Assembly: GCA_002591745.1 (NCBI GenBank)
Contig: PDLQ01000016.1
Span: 49,800-113,799, forward strand
DNA length: 64,000 nucleotides
Direction of reading: 5' to 3'
From: Lewinellaceae bacterium SD302
GTDB taxonomy: Bacteria; Bacteroidota; Bacteroidia; Chitinophagales; Saprospiraceae
The number at the start of each line of letters is the position of its first letter. Position 1 is the first letter of the stretch. The notes under the pieces are model-generated. The model was not told the DNA's origin and made no database searches. It saw only the letters and a program-made list of their open reading frames with translations. The position numbers and the translations under genes were made by a program. This document shows, in pieces, positions 1-8,825 of the stretch.

Positions 1-1
1 C

Positions 2-148
2 GAAGAAGGTGTTGAGATCATTAATCCGGGCGGCCAGCCAGTTGCTACGGTTATCGTACCACGTGCCATGCGCTCCGCCGCTACCGCCGCTGCTAAGGCA
101 GCCGATGGTGCTGCTGAAGATGATGGCGAAGAAGCTACCGAAGAGTAG
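2..148 (+). CDS. rplY: 50S ribosomal protein L25 (C-terminal end, partial)
   Basis: The window opens inside a reading frame that runs 48 codons to a TAG at 146-148. Its product reads as the end of the C-terminal domain of the long (CTC-type) L25 protein: a short beta-rich part with NPGGQPVATVIVPRA, followed by an Ala-rich and then Asp/Glu-rich tail. L25 binds 5S rRNA in the large ribosomal subunit, and an acidic low-complexity tail is usual in Bacteroidota. The start and the N-terminal 5S-binding domain lie outside the window. A strong terminator hairpin follows 43 bases after the stop, so this is probably the last gene of its transcript. The assignment rests on a short stretch and would be firmer with the upstream sequence. 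Confidence 0.75.
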   Translation, partial: EEGVEIINPGGQPVATVIVPRAMRSAATAAAKAADGAAEDDGEEATEE

Positions 149-190
149 TCAAAGCACAACCACTAAGGTGGCGACCCGCCATCTCTCCGA

Positions 191-225
191 AAGGGGTGAA
201 GTCAAACGACTTCACCCCTTCTTGT
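191..225 (+). terminator. Rho-independent terminator after rplY
   Basis: A perfect 13-bp stem (AAGGGGTGAAGTC with its complement) closes a 4-base AAAC loop at 191-220, followed by a T-rich run. It lies between rplY and the lipoprotein gene at 338. Confidence 0.85.
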
Positions 226-337
226 TATTGGATTGTGAAAGAAAAGACTTTTTGGTGGACGGGACGGGTTATATTATTACACTCGTAAGTCTTGGGGGCC
301 TCGGTCCCGAGAAACCGATAAAAATTGAATCTCCCCA

Positions 338-901
338 ATGAATAACTTTCATTTCTCCTCTGCCCTCATGGCGTTGATTTTCCTGACTGGCTGTGGCATC
401 TTCGTTCCTAGCGACGATTGGAATCGGGATGGCACTCGCACGGAACGAACCGATAACGAGCGCCCGCGCAATACCGGTAATAACGACCGCTATTCAGGCG
501 ACGGAACGGAGACCCTGCGCAACCAGATCATCAACGATGCCGCCTCTCTGATCGGTACCAAATACCGCTACGGCGGCGTAAATCCCAGCAGCGGGATGGA
601 CTGCTCAGGCTTGATGAATTATGTTTTCCAAAACGTTGGCATCACCCTACGGCGCTCATCTCGGGAGCAAGTGAAGGATGGTGAGAATATCCGCAAACGC
701 GATGCACGGCCGGGCGATCTGGTCTTTTTTAGCAAGGGAGGGCAGGTTTTTCACGTCGCATTGATCGTAGACTACGACGGCGAAGACCGTATGGAGGTCA
801 TCCATTCAACCAGCTCTAAGGGCATCATTCGCCAGGAGATACTGAATAACTCTTACTGGACCCCTAAGATCAGTTCTTATCGGAATGTTATCGGTGGGTA
901 G
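338..901 (+). CDS. NlpC/P60-family lipoprotein (cell-wall endopeptidase)
   Basis: A 187-residue protein starting with a lipoprotein signal peptide (LTGC lipobox, Cys19), so probably attached to a membrane on its periplasmic side. A short polar linker (residues about 25-60) is followed by an NlpC/P60 (C40) domain. The catalytic Cys89 sits in DCSGL, His139 in VFHVAL, and a third polar residue, His156, in VIHS. Enzymes of this family cut the peptide stems of peptidoglycan, usually between D-Glu and a diamino acid. All three active-site positions are present, so it should be active. It heads a rightward run of envelope genes ending with an EnvC-like protein at 3633, which fits a role in wall remodelling. 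The exact substrate cannot be read from the sequence. Confidence 0.9.
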   Translation: MNNFHFSSALMALIFLTGCGIFVPSDDWNRDGTRTERTDNERPRNTGNNDRYSGDGTETLRNQIINDAASLIGTKYRYGGVNPSSGMDCSGLMNYVFQNVGITLRRSSREQVKDGENIRKRDARPGDLVFFSKGGQVFHVALIVDYDGEDRMEVIHSTSSKGIIRQEILNNSYWTPKISSYRNVIGG

Positions 902-951
902 ATCAATCTTCGCCGTTCGGGCGTTATCATTTGGTACCTAAAGTTTCTGCT

Positions 952-2583
952 ATGCGCCTCGCGCAACTACTCTCATTTTCGTTACTGCTGATTTCCTCTG
1001 CACTTTTTGCCCAGCCGGGTAGTGTCAGCCAGGCTGAAGTTGATGCGGCCAAGGCTTTCATCGAAGCAAAGCAAGCTGTATTACTGGGTGATCTGGAAAA
1101 AGCAGAAAGTCTTTTTCAAAAAATGAGTAAGGAGGATCCGGACAATGATGTTTTGCACTACGAACTCGGCCGGATTCATTACGTCAGCGAGGACAACCAG
1201 GAAGCTGTAAATGAACTCGAAAAGGCTTATGAACTCAATCCGACCGTAGCTTATGCGGGCTTACTCGGCGAACTTTATCAGGCTACCGGTCAATACCGGG
1301 AGGGTGCGAAATTGTTTAAGGATTTGGCGGACTCACAATCCCGGCCGGCCGATCAGCGGGAAGGACGGGGTAGCACCATTACTCAATCAGACCGAGAGTT
1401 GTTTCGCCTGCAACAAGCCGTTTTCCTGGTTCGTGCCCAAGAGATCGACAAAGCCATCGACGTTTACGATGACCTGGAAAAAGAATTGGGCATCAATCCT
1501 GAGTTAAGTCGTAAAAAGCACGCTCTCTACTTGGGGCTGGGCGATCAAAAACGCGCCGAGAAGGAACTATTGGCTTTGGTTGAGGCTTTTCCCCGGGATC
1601 TCGAGTACCGCCATTTACTGGCCGGCTACTACAGTTCTCAGGGGAAGCGTAATGATGCCAAAGATGTCTACCGCGAAATCCTGCGGATCGAACCGGCCGA
1701 TGTAAAGGCACAACTCGCCCTGGAAGATAGCGGTAAGCCCGGCCAGTTGCCAAACGGTGAAAACAACGGTAAGCTAATGGATTTAATGAGCCGTACCGAC
1801 GTAGACTTAGACCTTAAAATTGGTAAATTGCTACCGATGGTACAGGCTGTTGCCAATACCGGCGACGCTAATATGGCCAGCGAAGGCTTAGCCCTGGCCG
1901 ACGAACTGGCACGAGTTCACCCCTCGGATGCCAAACCCATGGCCATGCGTGGAGACTTGTATTTTCACTCCGGCCAGTACCCTGAAGCTGCCGCTGCCTA
2001 TCGCCAGACGCTGGAACTGGATGATACCGTCTACCCGGTCTGGGAGCAGTACCTTCACTCGCTATACCTGGATAACCAGATGAAAGAATTGCGTGAGGAA
2101 GCCGAAAATGCCCTGGATGTATTTCCTAACCGCCCTTACGTTACCTTTTACTATGCATTGGGTGAAGCGGCTCGGGCCGATTTCGACGAGGCTGCCGGTT
2201 TGATGGAACAGGCTGTATTCATTTTCGGTGCTGCCAGTCCTGAAGCCGGTAATATGGCTCGTACTTATCAGGAGACGATCACCGCCTTGGGCGAAGGGAA
2301 ACTTCCTCAGTCTGGTAGTATCCCGGCGGGTGAAGGGCCTTTATCCGCCTATTTACTGGCGCGGGAAAATTATGACTCCGGTAAGCATGCCGAATCCTTG
2401 CAATTGCTGTCTGCTGCCGACCACGCCCGCAATACCAATGCTCTCCATCTGGAACTACTTGGCGACGCCATTCTGAAGACCTCCGGTGATAAAAATGCGG
2501 CGGCCGTCGCTTACGAAAGGGCAGAAAAGGCCGGAAGCAAGAGCCGCAGCCTACGCCGTAAGATCAGTGAAACCAAAAGCTAA
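952..2583 (+). CDS. Secreted tetratricopeptide-repeat protein
   Basis: A 543-residue protein. I chose the ATG at 952, which begins directly with a signal peptide (MRLAQLLSFS through ALFAQ), over an in-frame TTG at 931 that would add seven residues ahead of it. The mature part is built of helical repeats; clear TPR-like units lie at about residues 30-110, 130-230 and 300-400 (A/G-x-L-x-x-A patterns with YxxALEL-type turns). TPR proteins are scaffolds, and no catalytic motif is visible. In Bacteroidota a TPR protein commonly precedes a DUF4292 lipoprotein and an M23 peptidase, as here, suggesting work in envelope assembly. The next gene starts nine bases after its stop, so the two are probably co-transcribed. 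Confidence 0.85.
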   Translation: MRLAQLLSFSLLLISSALFAQPGSVSQAEVDAAKAFIEAKQAVLLGDLEKAESLFQKMSKEDPDNDVLHYELGRIHYVSEDNQEAVNELEKAYELNPTVAYAGLLGELYQATGQYREGAKLFKDLADSQSRPADQREGRGSTITQSDRELFRLQQAVFLVRAQEIDKAIDVYDDLEKELGINPELSRKKHALYLGLGDQKRAEKELLALVEAFPRDLEYRHLLAGYYSSQGKRNDAKDVYREILRIEPADVKAQLALEDSGKPGQLPNGENNGKLMDLMSRTDVDLDLKIGKLLPMVQAVANTGDANMASEGLALADELARVHPSDAKPMAMRGDLYFHSGQYPEAAAAYRQTLELDDTVYPVWEQYLHSLYLDNQMKELREEAENALDVFPNRPYVTFYYALGEAARADFDEAAGLMEQAVFIFGAASPEAGNMARTYQETITALGEGKLPQSGSIPAGEGPLSAYLLARENYDSGKHAESLQLLSAADHARNTNALHLELLGDAILKTSGDKNAAAVAYERAEKAGSKSRSLRRKISETKS

Positions 2584-2592
2584 AACTTATCC

Positions 2593-3375
2593 ATGAGATT
2601 ACTTCGTTTACTACCGCTGCTATCATTATTGCCACTGCTTCTCTACTCATCCTGTGGTACAAAGCGGCAAACGGACTCCAACGCGGATGATCCGATTGCC
2701 ACAATCTCTGCCGCTGAGAAAGTAATGCAGCAACTGGAAGTCAATCGCTTCACCGCCGAATGGATGGATGCCCGGGCCAGTCTGGATCTGGACAGTCCCG
2801 AGATGAGCGTTGGTGGAACGGCTTACATTCGCATGCAGAAGGATAAGAAAATCTGGATGAGCGTTAAGAAATTCGGTTTTGAAGCGGCCCGCGCGCTCAT
2901 CACTCCGGATTCTTTTTTCGTCATTAATCGACTTACCAACGAGTACACGGCCGAGCCACTCGGTTACGTAGAAGAGAAGTATAAGATTCCCGCCCGCTTC
3001 GACTTGTTACAGGAAATCATCCTTGGAAATCCCATTTTCCTGGATCGCAATCTGGAGCTGAACAATGATGAAGATACTTATCGCCTTTCCGGTAACTCCG
3101 GTCGCTGGGCATCTGATTATTACATTAACGCAGAGACTTTCAAGCTCAATAGCATGCGACTGAAGGAAAGAGCTGAAAACCGCGTCCTAAATGTCTTTAT
3201 GGACGACTACGAACTGACCGAAAACGGCCAGTCTTTCGCTGATAAGCGGGCTGTAGAGATCGAAAGCACCGAAACCGGCCTGGCTAAGATCACTTTGGAT
3301 TTCAGCAAATTGACCTTTAATGAAGAGGTAAGTATGCCCTTCGTTGTGCCACGGAAATTTGATCGGGGTAAATAG
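2593..3375 (+). CDS. DUF4292-family lipoprotein
   Basis: A 260-residue protein with a Leu-rich lipoprotein signal (YSSC, Cys21). The mature part matches what I know of the DUF4292 family of Bacteroidota: a predicted all-beta, LolA/LolB-like fold, with alternating strands such as GTAYIRMQKDKKIWMSV and a central LLQEIILGNP segment. Its function is not established; a lipoprotein or lipid carrier role is suggested only by the fold. It lies nine bases after the TPR gene and upstream of the EnvC-like gene, an arrangement frequently kept in this phylum, so the three probably serve one envelope process. Confidence 0.8.
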   Translation: MRLLRLLPLLSLLPLLLYSSCGTKRQTDSNADDPIATISAAEKVMQQLEVNRFTAEWMDARASLDLDSPEMSVGGTAYIRMQKDKKIWMSVKKFGFEAARALITPDSFFVINRLTNEYTAEPLGYVEEKYKIPARFDLLQEIILGNPIFLDRNLELNNDEDTYRLSGNSGRWASDYYINAETFKLNSMRLKERAENRVLNVFMDDYELTENGQSFADKRAVEIESTETGLAKITLDFSKLTFNEEVSMPFVVPRKFDRGK

Positions 3376-3472
3376 CAATTGACTAGGTCAGGCCGGATAA
3401 ACTACTGTCGGCTTACATCTCAGGGCCCCTGCCCCGTGATGACGCATCGGCAGACGAGCTTGCTTTATCATT

Positions 3473-3481
3473 GCTACTTTG
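3473..3481 (+). repeat. Core repeat GCTACTTTG (copy 1)
   Basis: Exact copy of the dispersed 9-mer, followed by AAGCTATAA. It lies between two rightward genes and points toward the downstream one (start 3633). Confidence 0.7.
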
Positions 3482-3516
3482 AAGCTATAATGATAAAACG
3501 AATGAGTATTCCCCAG

Positions 3517-3610
3517 TTCAATCACTGGATCATTCAATCATTAGATCATTAGATCATTGAATCATTGAATCATTGAATCATTGCTTCATTGAATCATTCA
3601 TTCAATCATT
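3517..3610. repeat. Tandem ATCATTGAA-type low-complexity tract
   Basis: About ten degenerate units of ATCATTGAA or ATCATTAG, period close to 9, directly before the EnvC-like gene. The same words recur at 17965-18075, 23735-23775 and 24745-24850. An upstream in-frame start of the EnvC-like gene (TTG-type, 3573) would lie inside this tract and is therefore not used. Confidence 0.8.
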
Positions 3611-3632
3611 ACGGATATGTTACCTTAGCAAC

Positions 3633-4820
3633 ATGACCGCTAAGTCGTTCAAATCGATACTACTTTTTCTTTGTCTGCTGGGCACCCTGAATCTCTGCGC
3701 CCAATCCGCCGAGGAGCTCAAGAACCGCCGGAATAAACTGATCCGTGACCTGAAATCCACCACCCAGCAACTGGACCGGACCAAGGCGCAAAAGAGTAAG
3801 GCTATCAAATCTTTGAATCTGTTACAACAACAGATCGAACAGCGAAGGGAGTTGATCGAAACGCTGAACCAGGAAGTAGAGCTGACCAATACCCGGATTG
3901 CCGATAACCAGGATATTTTAAATTCCCTGGGCCTTGATTTGGAAAGGATGCGGTCCGAATACGCTTCCACGCTGCGGGCGGCCTATCGCAATAAGATGAC
4001 CAATGGTTGGCTGGGCTTCCTGCTTTCCGCCGATGGTTTTAACGACGCTTTTCGACGCTATAATTACCTGCGGCAGTACCAACGCTACCGTCGTAATCAG
4101 GGGCGACTGATCGTGGCCACTCAGGAAAGTATGCGCAGCCGTACTATCGAGCTGGAAATTCAGCGGGTGGAAAAGGAGGAATTGCTCATAGCCGCCAGCG
4201 AGCAAGGGCAAGAGTTGGAATCTGCCCTGCAAACCCAGGTCGGTCTGGTAGATGAATTGAGTGGTGAAGAAAAGAAGCTCTTCGCCCGCGTCAAACAACA
4301 GCAACGGGAACAGGCTGCTCTGGACGCCGCTATTGAAAAAGCCATTGCCGAAGAGATCGCAACGCGAGCCAGTAGCAAGCTGAGAAATAGTGGTGACGAT
4401 TTTGAAGAAAATATACCGGCCATCGGCAAGAATTTCGCCGAACAAAGGGGGCATCTCAACTGGCCCGTCCAAGGGAGCGTTATCAAACCCTTCGGGAAGC
4501 AGCCGCATCCGGATGTTCCTTCGGTGACCATCTACAATGGCGGTATCGACCTGGACGCCACCGCCGGCGCCCGCGTGCAAGCTGTCTTTACTGGCAAAGT
4601 GATCAGTATTCGCCAGATTCCCGGCTACCGAAATACGGTGATGGTACGACACGGTGATTACTATACCGTTTACTCGAACCTGGAAAAAGTGATCGTCATC
4701 GAAGGCGACGAAGTAGAGCTCGGCACGAGTCTGGGCTTCACCAGTCAGAACGGAGATCCTTTACATTTTGAACTGTGGCGGGGGAAGGAACGGCAAGACC
4801 CGGGGAGGTGGCTGCATTAG
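3633..4820 (+). CDS. EnvC-like murein hydrolase activator (degenerate M23/LytM domain)
   Basis: A 395-residue protein; the ATG at 3633 gives a clean signal peptide (MTAKSFKSILLFLCLLG, cleavage near CAQS). Residues about 25-110 and 165-250 form long coiled coils, and the last 120 residues are a LytM/M23 domain. The zinc-binding residues of active M23 enzymes are largely missing: the first motif reads YNGGIDLD without its His, and the HxH motif is replaced by YTVYSNL, while LHFEL is kept. This is the EnvC/NlpD pattern, in which the domain activates cell-division amidases instead of cutting peptidoglycan. Location should be periplasmic. It closes the envelope run that begins at 338. No amidase gene is in view. 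Confidence 0.88.
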   Translation: MTAKSFKSILLFLCLLGTLNLCAQSAEELKNRRNKLIRDLKSTTQQLDRTKAQKSKAIKSLNLLQQQIEQRRELIETLNQEVELTNTRIADNQDILNSLGLDLERMRSEYASTLRAAYRNKMTNGWLGFLLSADGFNDAFRRYNYLRQYQRYRRNQGRLIVATQESMRSRTIELEIQRVEKEELLIAASEQGQELESALQTQVGLVDELSGEEKKLFARVKQQQREQAALDAAIEKAIAEEIATRASSKLRNSGDDFEENIPAIGKNFAEQRGHLNWPVQGSVIKPFGKQPHPDVPSVTIYNGGIDLDATAGARVQAVFTGKVISIRQIPGYRNTVMVRHGDYYTVYSNLEKVIVIEGDEVELGTSLGFTSQNGDPLHFELWRGKERQDPGRWLH

Positions 4821-4833
4821 GAAGGGCGGAGCC

Positions 4834-4943
4834 CTTGAGAACGCTTTGCGTTAGTGGATGCACACAACCTAACGCGCAGCGTACTAACGCCACAGGTGCA
4901 TTAACGCGAGGAACGAGCACACCCTAACGCAAAGCGTACTAAA
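4834..4943. repeat. Intergenic repeat with two direct units and an inverted part-copy
   Basis: Two units of the form CTAACGC..AGCGTACTAA..CC (4870-4895 and 4923-4948) stand 53 bases apart. A part-copy in reverse (GCTTTGCGTTAG) lies near 4842-4853. The second unit overlaps the end of the metallohydrolase gene, so part of its C-terminal codons derive from the repeat. Confidence 0.6.
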
Positions 4944-5712
4944 GCCGCAGGCCATCATACCCGACTTCCACCCCTTCCGGCAACTCTAATTGTAATTGTG
5001 CATGGGGCGGGAAGCGGTGACTCAGGTGCGTCAGAATTGTGCGTTCGGGAGCAATTTTTTTAATGACCTCCAGGGCTTCTTCCAGATTAAGGTGGCTGTG
5101 ATGTTCTTTGTGTTGCAGACAAGAAAGAACCAGAACTCGGAGGCCTTTCAGTAAGTCTAGGGCGGCTTGTTCGAGAAATTTTACGTCGGTGAGGTAGGCG
5201 ATGTCTTCGCAGCGGAAGCCAAGGATAGGCAGCCTGCCGTGGAGAACGGGGATTGTCGTAAATGCCATGCCGCCCAGTTGTAAACTTTGGCCGGCTTTGA
5301 TTTCGTGGAGGCTCAGGGTTGGAACGCCGGGATAGGGGTTATCCGAAAAGGCGTAGGCGAATCTGGATTTGATGTCGCCGATCACTCTGGGAAGGCCGTA
5401 AAGGGGGATGTTTTCTTTTTGGCGGAAGCAGTAGGGACGCAGGTCGTCCAGCCCGGCTACGTGGTCATTGTGCTCGTGACTGTAGAGTACAGCAGCCAGG
5501 TGGCCAAAACCGTGAGCCAGCATCTGTTGGCGAAAATCCGGCCCGGTGTCGATGACTACCATCTCACCGTTTTTGCTGAATACGGCGCTGTTGCGGAAAC
5601 GATTATCACGGGGGTCATTACTGCGGCAGGCAGCACAGTCGCAGCCGATCACCGGTACACCTTGTGAGGTTGCCGAGCCAAGGATCGTGAGTCTGAGCGC
5701 TTGCTTATTCAC
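4939..5712 (-). CDS. PhnP-like metallo-beta-lactamase-fold hydrolase
   Basis: A 257-residue soluble protein. The N-terminus has the GCDCxxCRSxDPRDxRxR signature of PhnP-like and related phosphodiesterase/lipoate-type members of the metallo-beta-lactamase superfamily. The metal-binding motif HEHNDHVAGLDD follows at about residues 81-92, with later His positions at VLHGR and THLSH. PhnP cleaves cyclic phosphates of ribose in phosphonate breakdown, but no other phosphonate genes are present, so a general cyclic phosphodiesterase role is safer. Its start overlaps the end of galE by eight bases, so it is probably co-transcribed and translated after galE. Confidence 0.82.
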   Translation of the reverse strand: MNKQALRLTILGSATSQGVPVIGCDCAACRSNDPRDNRFRNSAVFSKNGEMVVIDTGPDFRQQMLAHGFGHLAAVLYSHEHNDHVAGLDDLRPYCFRQKENIPLYGLPRVIGDIKSRFAYAFSDNPYPGVPTLSLHEIKAGQSLQLGGMAFTTIPVLHGRLPILGFRCEDIAYLTDVKFLEQAALDLLKGLRVLVLSCLQHKEHHSHLNLEEALEVIKKIAPERTILTHLSHRFPPHAQLQLELPEGVEVGYDGLRL

Positions 5713-6730
5713 CGGCCTTGCGTTGTTCCCAGGCCCAGGCTGAGGCCAGGATATCCTCTACGCTGCGTTGAGGGTGCCAGTTGAGTTCATTATTAGCTTT
5801 GTGGTTGTCGGAATAGACGGCTACGACATCTCCGGAGCGGCGAGGTCCAATTTCGTAATTCAATTTTTGCCCGGTGGTTTTCTCAAAGGCGTTAATCGCT
5901 TCCAGTACCGTCATGCCCTGGCCGAGGCCTAAATTGAACAGGGCCGGATTTTCTTTGACTTCTCCGGCCAGCAGGTATTCGAGGGCAAGGGTGTGAGCGT
6001 GGGCCAGGTCCATAATGTGAATGAAGTCGCGCACGCAGCTTCCGTCGCGGGTAGGGTAATCATTACCGAAAACGGTCATCTTTTCTCGCTTACCAGCGGC
6101 CACTTCGGTGATGACGGGGACCAGGCTGGCGGCGGGGTTACGGGGGTCTTCTCCCATCAGTCCGCTGGGGTGAGCACCGGCGGGATTAAAATACCGGAGT
6201 AAAACCGTCGCAAAATCCGGCTGCGCTTTGCAGTAATGCTGCAGAATGTCTTCCCCCATTTGCTTGGTCAGTGCATAGGGGCTTTCGGCCTCCAGCCGGG
6301 GCGTGGATTCGGTAACGGGCAATTCTTCAGCGTTGCCGTAAACTGAGCAGGAACTGGAGAAAACGAAGTTGCCGTTGCCGTTATTTTGCTGACCTTCGAT
6401 GACGTTAAGTAGGCCATCCAGGTTATTACGGAAATATTCCAATGGTTTTTCCACGGATTCGCCGACCATTTTCAGGGCGGCGAAATGTATGAGGCCATCG
6501 AACTGATGACGGGAGAAAAAATCCAGGGTCGCCGTCCGGTCGGATAGATCGATGCGATGATTAATTACGCGTTGGCCGGTAATTTTTTCGATAGCGGCCA
6601 GCGGTTTTTCGGAAGCATTGATCAGATTATCTAGACTGACCACGGAAAAGCCGTTTTCCAATAAGTCGACGATGGTGTGACTGCCGATGTAGCCGCAACC
6701 GCCGGTGACCAAAATATTTCCCTTGCTCAT
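5705..6730 (-). CDS. galE: UDP-glucose 4-epimerase
   Basis: A 341-residue short-chain dehydrogenase/reductase of the extended type. The N-terminal GGCGYIG loop (residues 10-16) binds NAD, a Ser-rich stretch (FSSSCSVYG) carries the catalytic Ser/Thr, and Tyr152-x3-Lys156 (YALTK) is the catalytic pair. The later segments LRYFNPAGAHPSG and RDGSCVRDFIHIMDLA are typical of GalE and not of dehydratases. It interconverts UDP-glucose and UDP-galactose in the cytoplasm, feeding surface polysaccharide synthesis and galactose use. Length is normal for the family. It lies 27 bases downstream of the MutS-like gene and overlaps the next gene. Confidence 0.95.
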   Translation of the reverse strand: MSKGNILVTGGCGYIGSHTIVDLLENGFSVVSLDNLINASEKPLAAIEKITGQRVINHRIDLSDRTATLDFFSRHQFDGLIHFAALKMVGESVEKPLEYFRNNLDGLLNVIEGQQNNGNGNFVFSSSCSVYGNAEELPVTESTPRLEAESPYALTKQMGEDILQHYCKAQPDFATVLLRYFNPAGAHPSGLMGEDPRNPAASLVPVITEVAAGKREKMTVFGNDYPTRDGSCVRDFIHIMDLAHAHTLALEYLLAGEVKENPALFNLGLGQGMTVLEAINAFEKTTGQKLNYEIGPRRSGDVVAVYSDNHKANNELNWHPQRSVEDILASAWAWEQRKAGE

Positions 6731-6757
6731 ACTGAAATGTTCAATGCTAAAAGTAGA

Positions 6758-8575
6758 CTATTCTTTCCGGATTTTTACTTCCTCTGCGGGAATTGCAATC
6801 CCCATTTTGGCCATCAGCAGAGTGGCGTTGAAGCTTTTACAGACCCCGGCCCGCAGCTTGTAGTCGAAAACCATATCCTGGCCTTCAGTCTGGATTTCCA
6901 TCGCATAATTTTCTACCCGACTACCGACTTCATTCTCCATTTCTGCCAGTTCGAGGTCGTGGGTGGCGATGATGCCGGCTCCTTTCGATTGAATTAGTTG
7001 GCGGATCAGCGCCCTTGCGCCTACGTGGCGGTCGCGCGAATTAGTTCCTTTCAAAATTTCGTCCAGTAAGAAGAAGACCTGTTTCTCCTTTGCTTCCACG
7101 GCGGCAATGATGGCTTTAAGTCGTTTTAGCTCGGCGAAAAAGCTACTGGTGCTTTCGTGGAGGGCATCCTGGGTACGCATACTCGTCCAAACCTGCATCT
7201 GGGGCAGCCTCATTTCGGAGGCACATACGGGTGCGCCACAGAGGGCCAGCACTACGTTGATGCCTACGGTCCTCAACCAGGTCGATTTGCCGGCCATATT
7301 ACTGCCGGTGACGAGGTGGATGTGGCCATCCGTTTCAATATTCAGGTCATTAGTCACCATGCTTTTCGGTTCCAGCAGAGGATGACCCAGGTGGCTGGCA
7401 AAGTAGCAATGTTCTTGGTGAACGTCAGCGAAAGCGAAATCCGGGCGGTTGAAATGAAGATTCGCCAGACTGACCAGAGCATCGATCTCCGCCAGGCTCT
7501 CGAACCAGGCGGGAAGGGATTTCCGATGCTCGCGTCTCCACCGTTCCAGGCGGGCGATCCACTGAACGCTCCAAAGACCGGATACTTCCAGGAGAGCAGA
7601 AAAGGCGTTGTAGCGCACATCCAGCTGACTGATGGCGTAACGTAGTTGCCGGGTAGCTGAACTGGCAGACCGACCCTGGCCAAGGATAGGTTTCTGCAGT
7701 TTTTGCAGTAAAGGGCTTTCCCAGTCCGTCGCTTCAATCTGTTCCAGCAAATCGGCGTAGTAACTCAGCACGCTGCCGGCCTGGGCGGTGAAAGTGTGTA
7801 CCCGGCTGATCTCTTCACCAAATTTTCGCATCACCAAGGCTACGGGAATGAGGCCAAACAACGCCATCTGCCAATTGGGTAGCATAAACAGGCCGACTAC
7901 GGTAAGCACGAAAAATAGCGGTACAAACCAGCGGGCGGCCCGGAGTAGCGGTGTTCCATAGACCAGCTCCGGTTCTTCCAGCCAGAGCTGAAGGCGCTTC
8001 AGGTACTGAGGGTCGTCTTCCAGGTCGGCTCCCCTGGCCCGGAAGATATGGCACCATTCGGGCTCCTGACCCAGTTCCCGGATAGCTGCCTGGCGTTCCA
8101 GAACCACGGAGGTGGGAGCGGCTTCCAGTAAAGCATCAGCTAACCAGCGTTTGCCTACGGCGGTGACACAACGGTTGAGGTATTGGAAAAGTGAGTGTGG
8201 TCCGAAGAGGTCCAGATCTGCGGCGTAGGAATGCGTAAGGTCCAGAAATTCCTGACCGCCGTCAAATATGTCGAACTCGTGTTCCAGGGCCATCAATTCA
8301 CTGGCGGAAATAGCGGCCAGGTGCTCGGCCATTGCCGAAGCCCGATAAATAGCTTGGTGTTTTTTTACGCCATAGGCGAAAAGAGGAAGAAAGATCAGGG
8401 CACCGGCCAGGCCGAAATACCACTGGTAACTCCATAATAAAATGACCAGGGCAACGAGTAAAAAAAATATCAGGAGACGGGCGTAGGAAAGTCGGTTATA
8501 ATGAGTGCGCAAGCGGGCAGCTTCGGCTTCGAATTTTTCCTGTTCGTCGATGTAGTGAGCGCGGGGTGAGTGCAT
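6758..8575 (-). CDS. Membrane-anchored MutS-family ATPase
   Basis: A 605-residue protein. The C-terminal third is a MutS-type ATPase: Walker A GSNMAGKST (residues 424-432), LLDEILKGTNSRDR as Walker B and following segment, and an ATHDLELA motif. The clamp and lever regions are shortened, and the mismatch-binding domain (Phe-x-Glu) of MutS is absent. Two hydrophobic pairs, about residues 33-70 and 214-249, predict membrane segments, unlike MutS or MutS2. This architecture recurs in Bacteroidota under a MutS-like label; its biological role is not established. Codons around residues 390-392 contain the dispersed repeat core (7399-7407). The gene is upstream of galE on the same strand and probably shares its transcript. 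Confidence 0.85.
   Translation of the reverse strand: MHSPRAHYIDEQEKFEAEAARLRTHYNRLSYARLLIFFLLVALVILLWSYQWYFGLAGALIFLPLFAYGVKKHQAIYRASAMAEHLAAISASELMALEHEFDIFDGGQEFLDLTHSYAADLDLFGPHSLFQYLNRCVTAVGKRWLADALLEAAPTSVVLERQAAIRELGQEPEWCHIFRARGADLEDDPQYLKRLQLWLEEPELVYGTPLLRAARWFVPLFFVLTVVGLFMLPNWQMALFGLIPVALVMRKFGEEISRVHTFTAQAGSVLSYYADLLEQIEATDWESPLLQKLQKPILGQGRSASSATRQLRYAISQLDVRYNAFSALLEVSGLWSVQWIARLERWRREHRKSLPAWFESLAEIDALVSLANLHFNRPDFAFADVHQEHCYFASHLGHPLLEPKSMVTNDLNIETDGHIHLVTGSNMAGKSTWLRTVGINVVLALCGAPVCASEMRLPQMQVWTSMRTQDALHESTSSFFAELKRLKAIIAAVEAKEKQVFFLLDEILKGTNSRDRHVGARALIRQLIQSKGAGIIATHDLELAEMENEVGSRVENYAMEIQTEGQDMVFDYKLRAGVCKSFNATLLMAKMGIAIPAEEVKIRKE
7392..7411 (-). repeat. 20-base repeat with core, inside the MutS-like gene
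   Basis: TGGCTGGCAAAGTAGCAATG here is identical to 29981-30000 in an unrelated gene. Here the core codes for Tyr-Phe; there it is read in another frame. Confidence 0.75.
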
Positions 8576-8609
8576 GGGGGCGAAGATAGACGTTAGTCGG
8601 GTAGTATGG

Positions 8610-8673
8610 TAGTAGTGATAGTCTGGTAGTGGCAGTGACAGTAAGAGCGGCTATCACCAGACTATCATTACTA
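8610..8673. repeat. Inverted repeat with GATAGT words
   Basis: TAGTAGTGATAGTCTGG (8610-8626) pairs with CCAGACTATCATTACTA (8657-8673) with one mismatch over 17 bases and a 30-base loop. It lies between divergent genes, in low-complexity surroundings rich in TAGT words. Confidence 0.7.
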
Positions 8674-8825
8674 TCAAGTTGCTTAATTGTAATCAAAAAA
8701 GTGAAATTATCATTATTTGATTAAACTTTTTGCTTACTTAGCTTGTTATATAGTTGTAATTTGATTTAATAATAGCATAGTGAGCAGTTTTACAACTGTA
8801 GATATGTGTCTAAAAATTTATAAAG

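Noticed and set aside
9..341. 110-codon open frame at the left edge
   Set aside because: It overlaps the rplY tail in another frame and crosses the terminator hairpin; its product has no family features.
3517..3610. Tandem ATCATTGAA tract as a CRISPR array
   Set aside because: Units are contiguous with no spacers, and there are no cas genes in the window.
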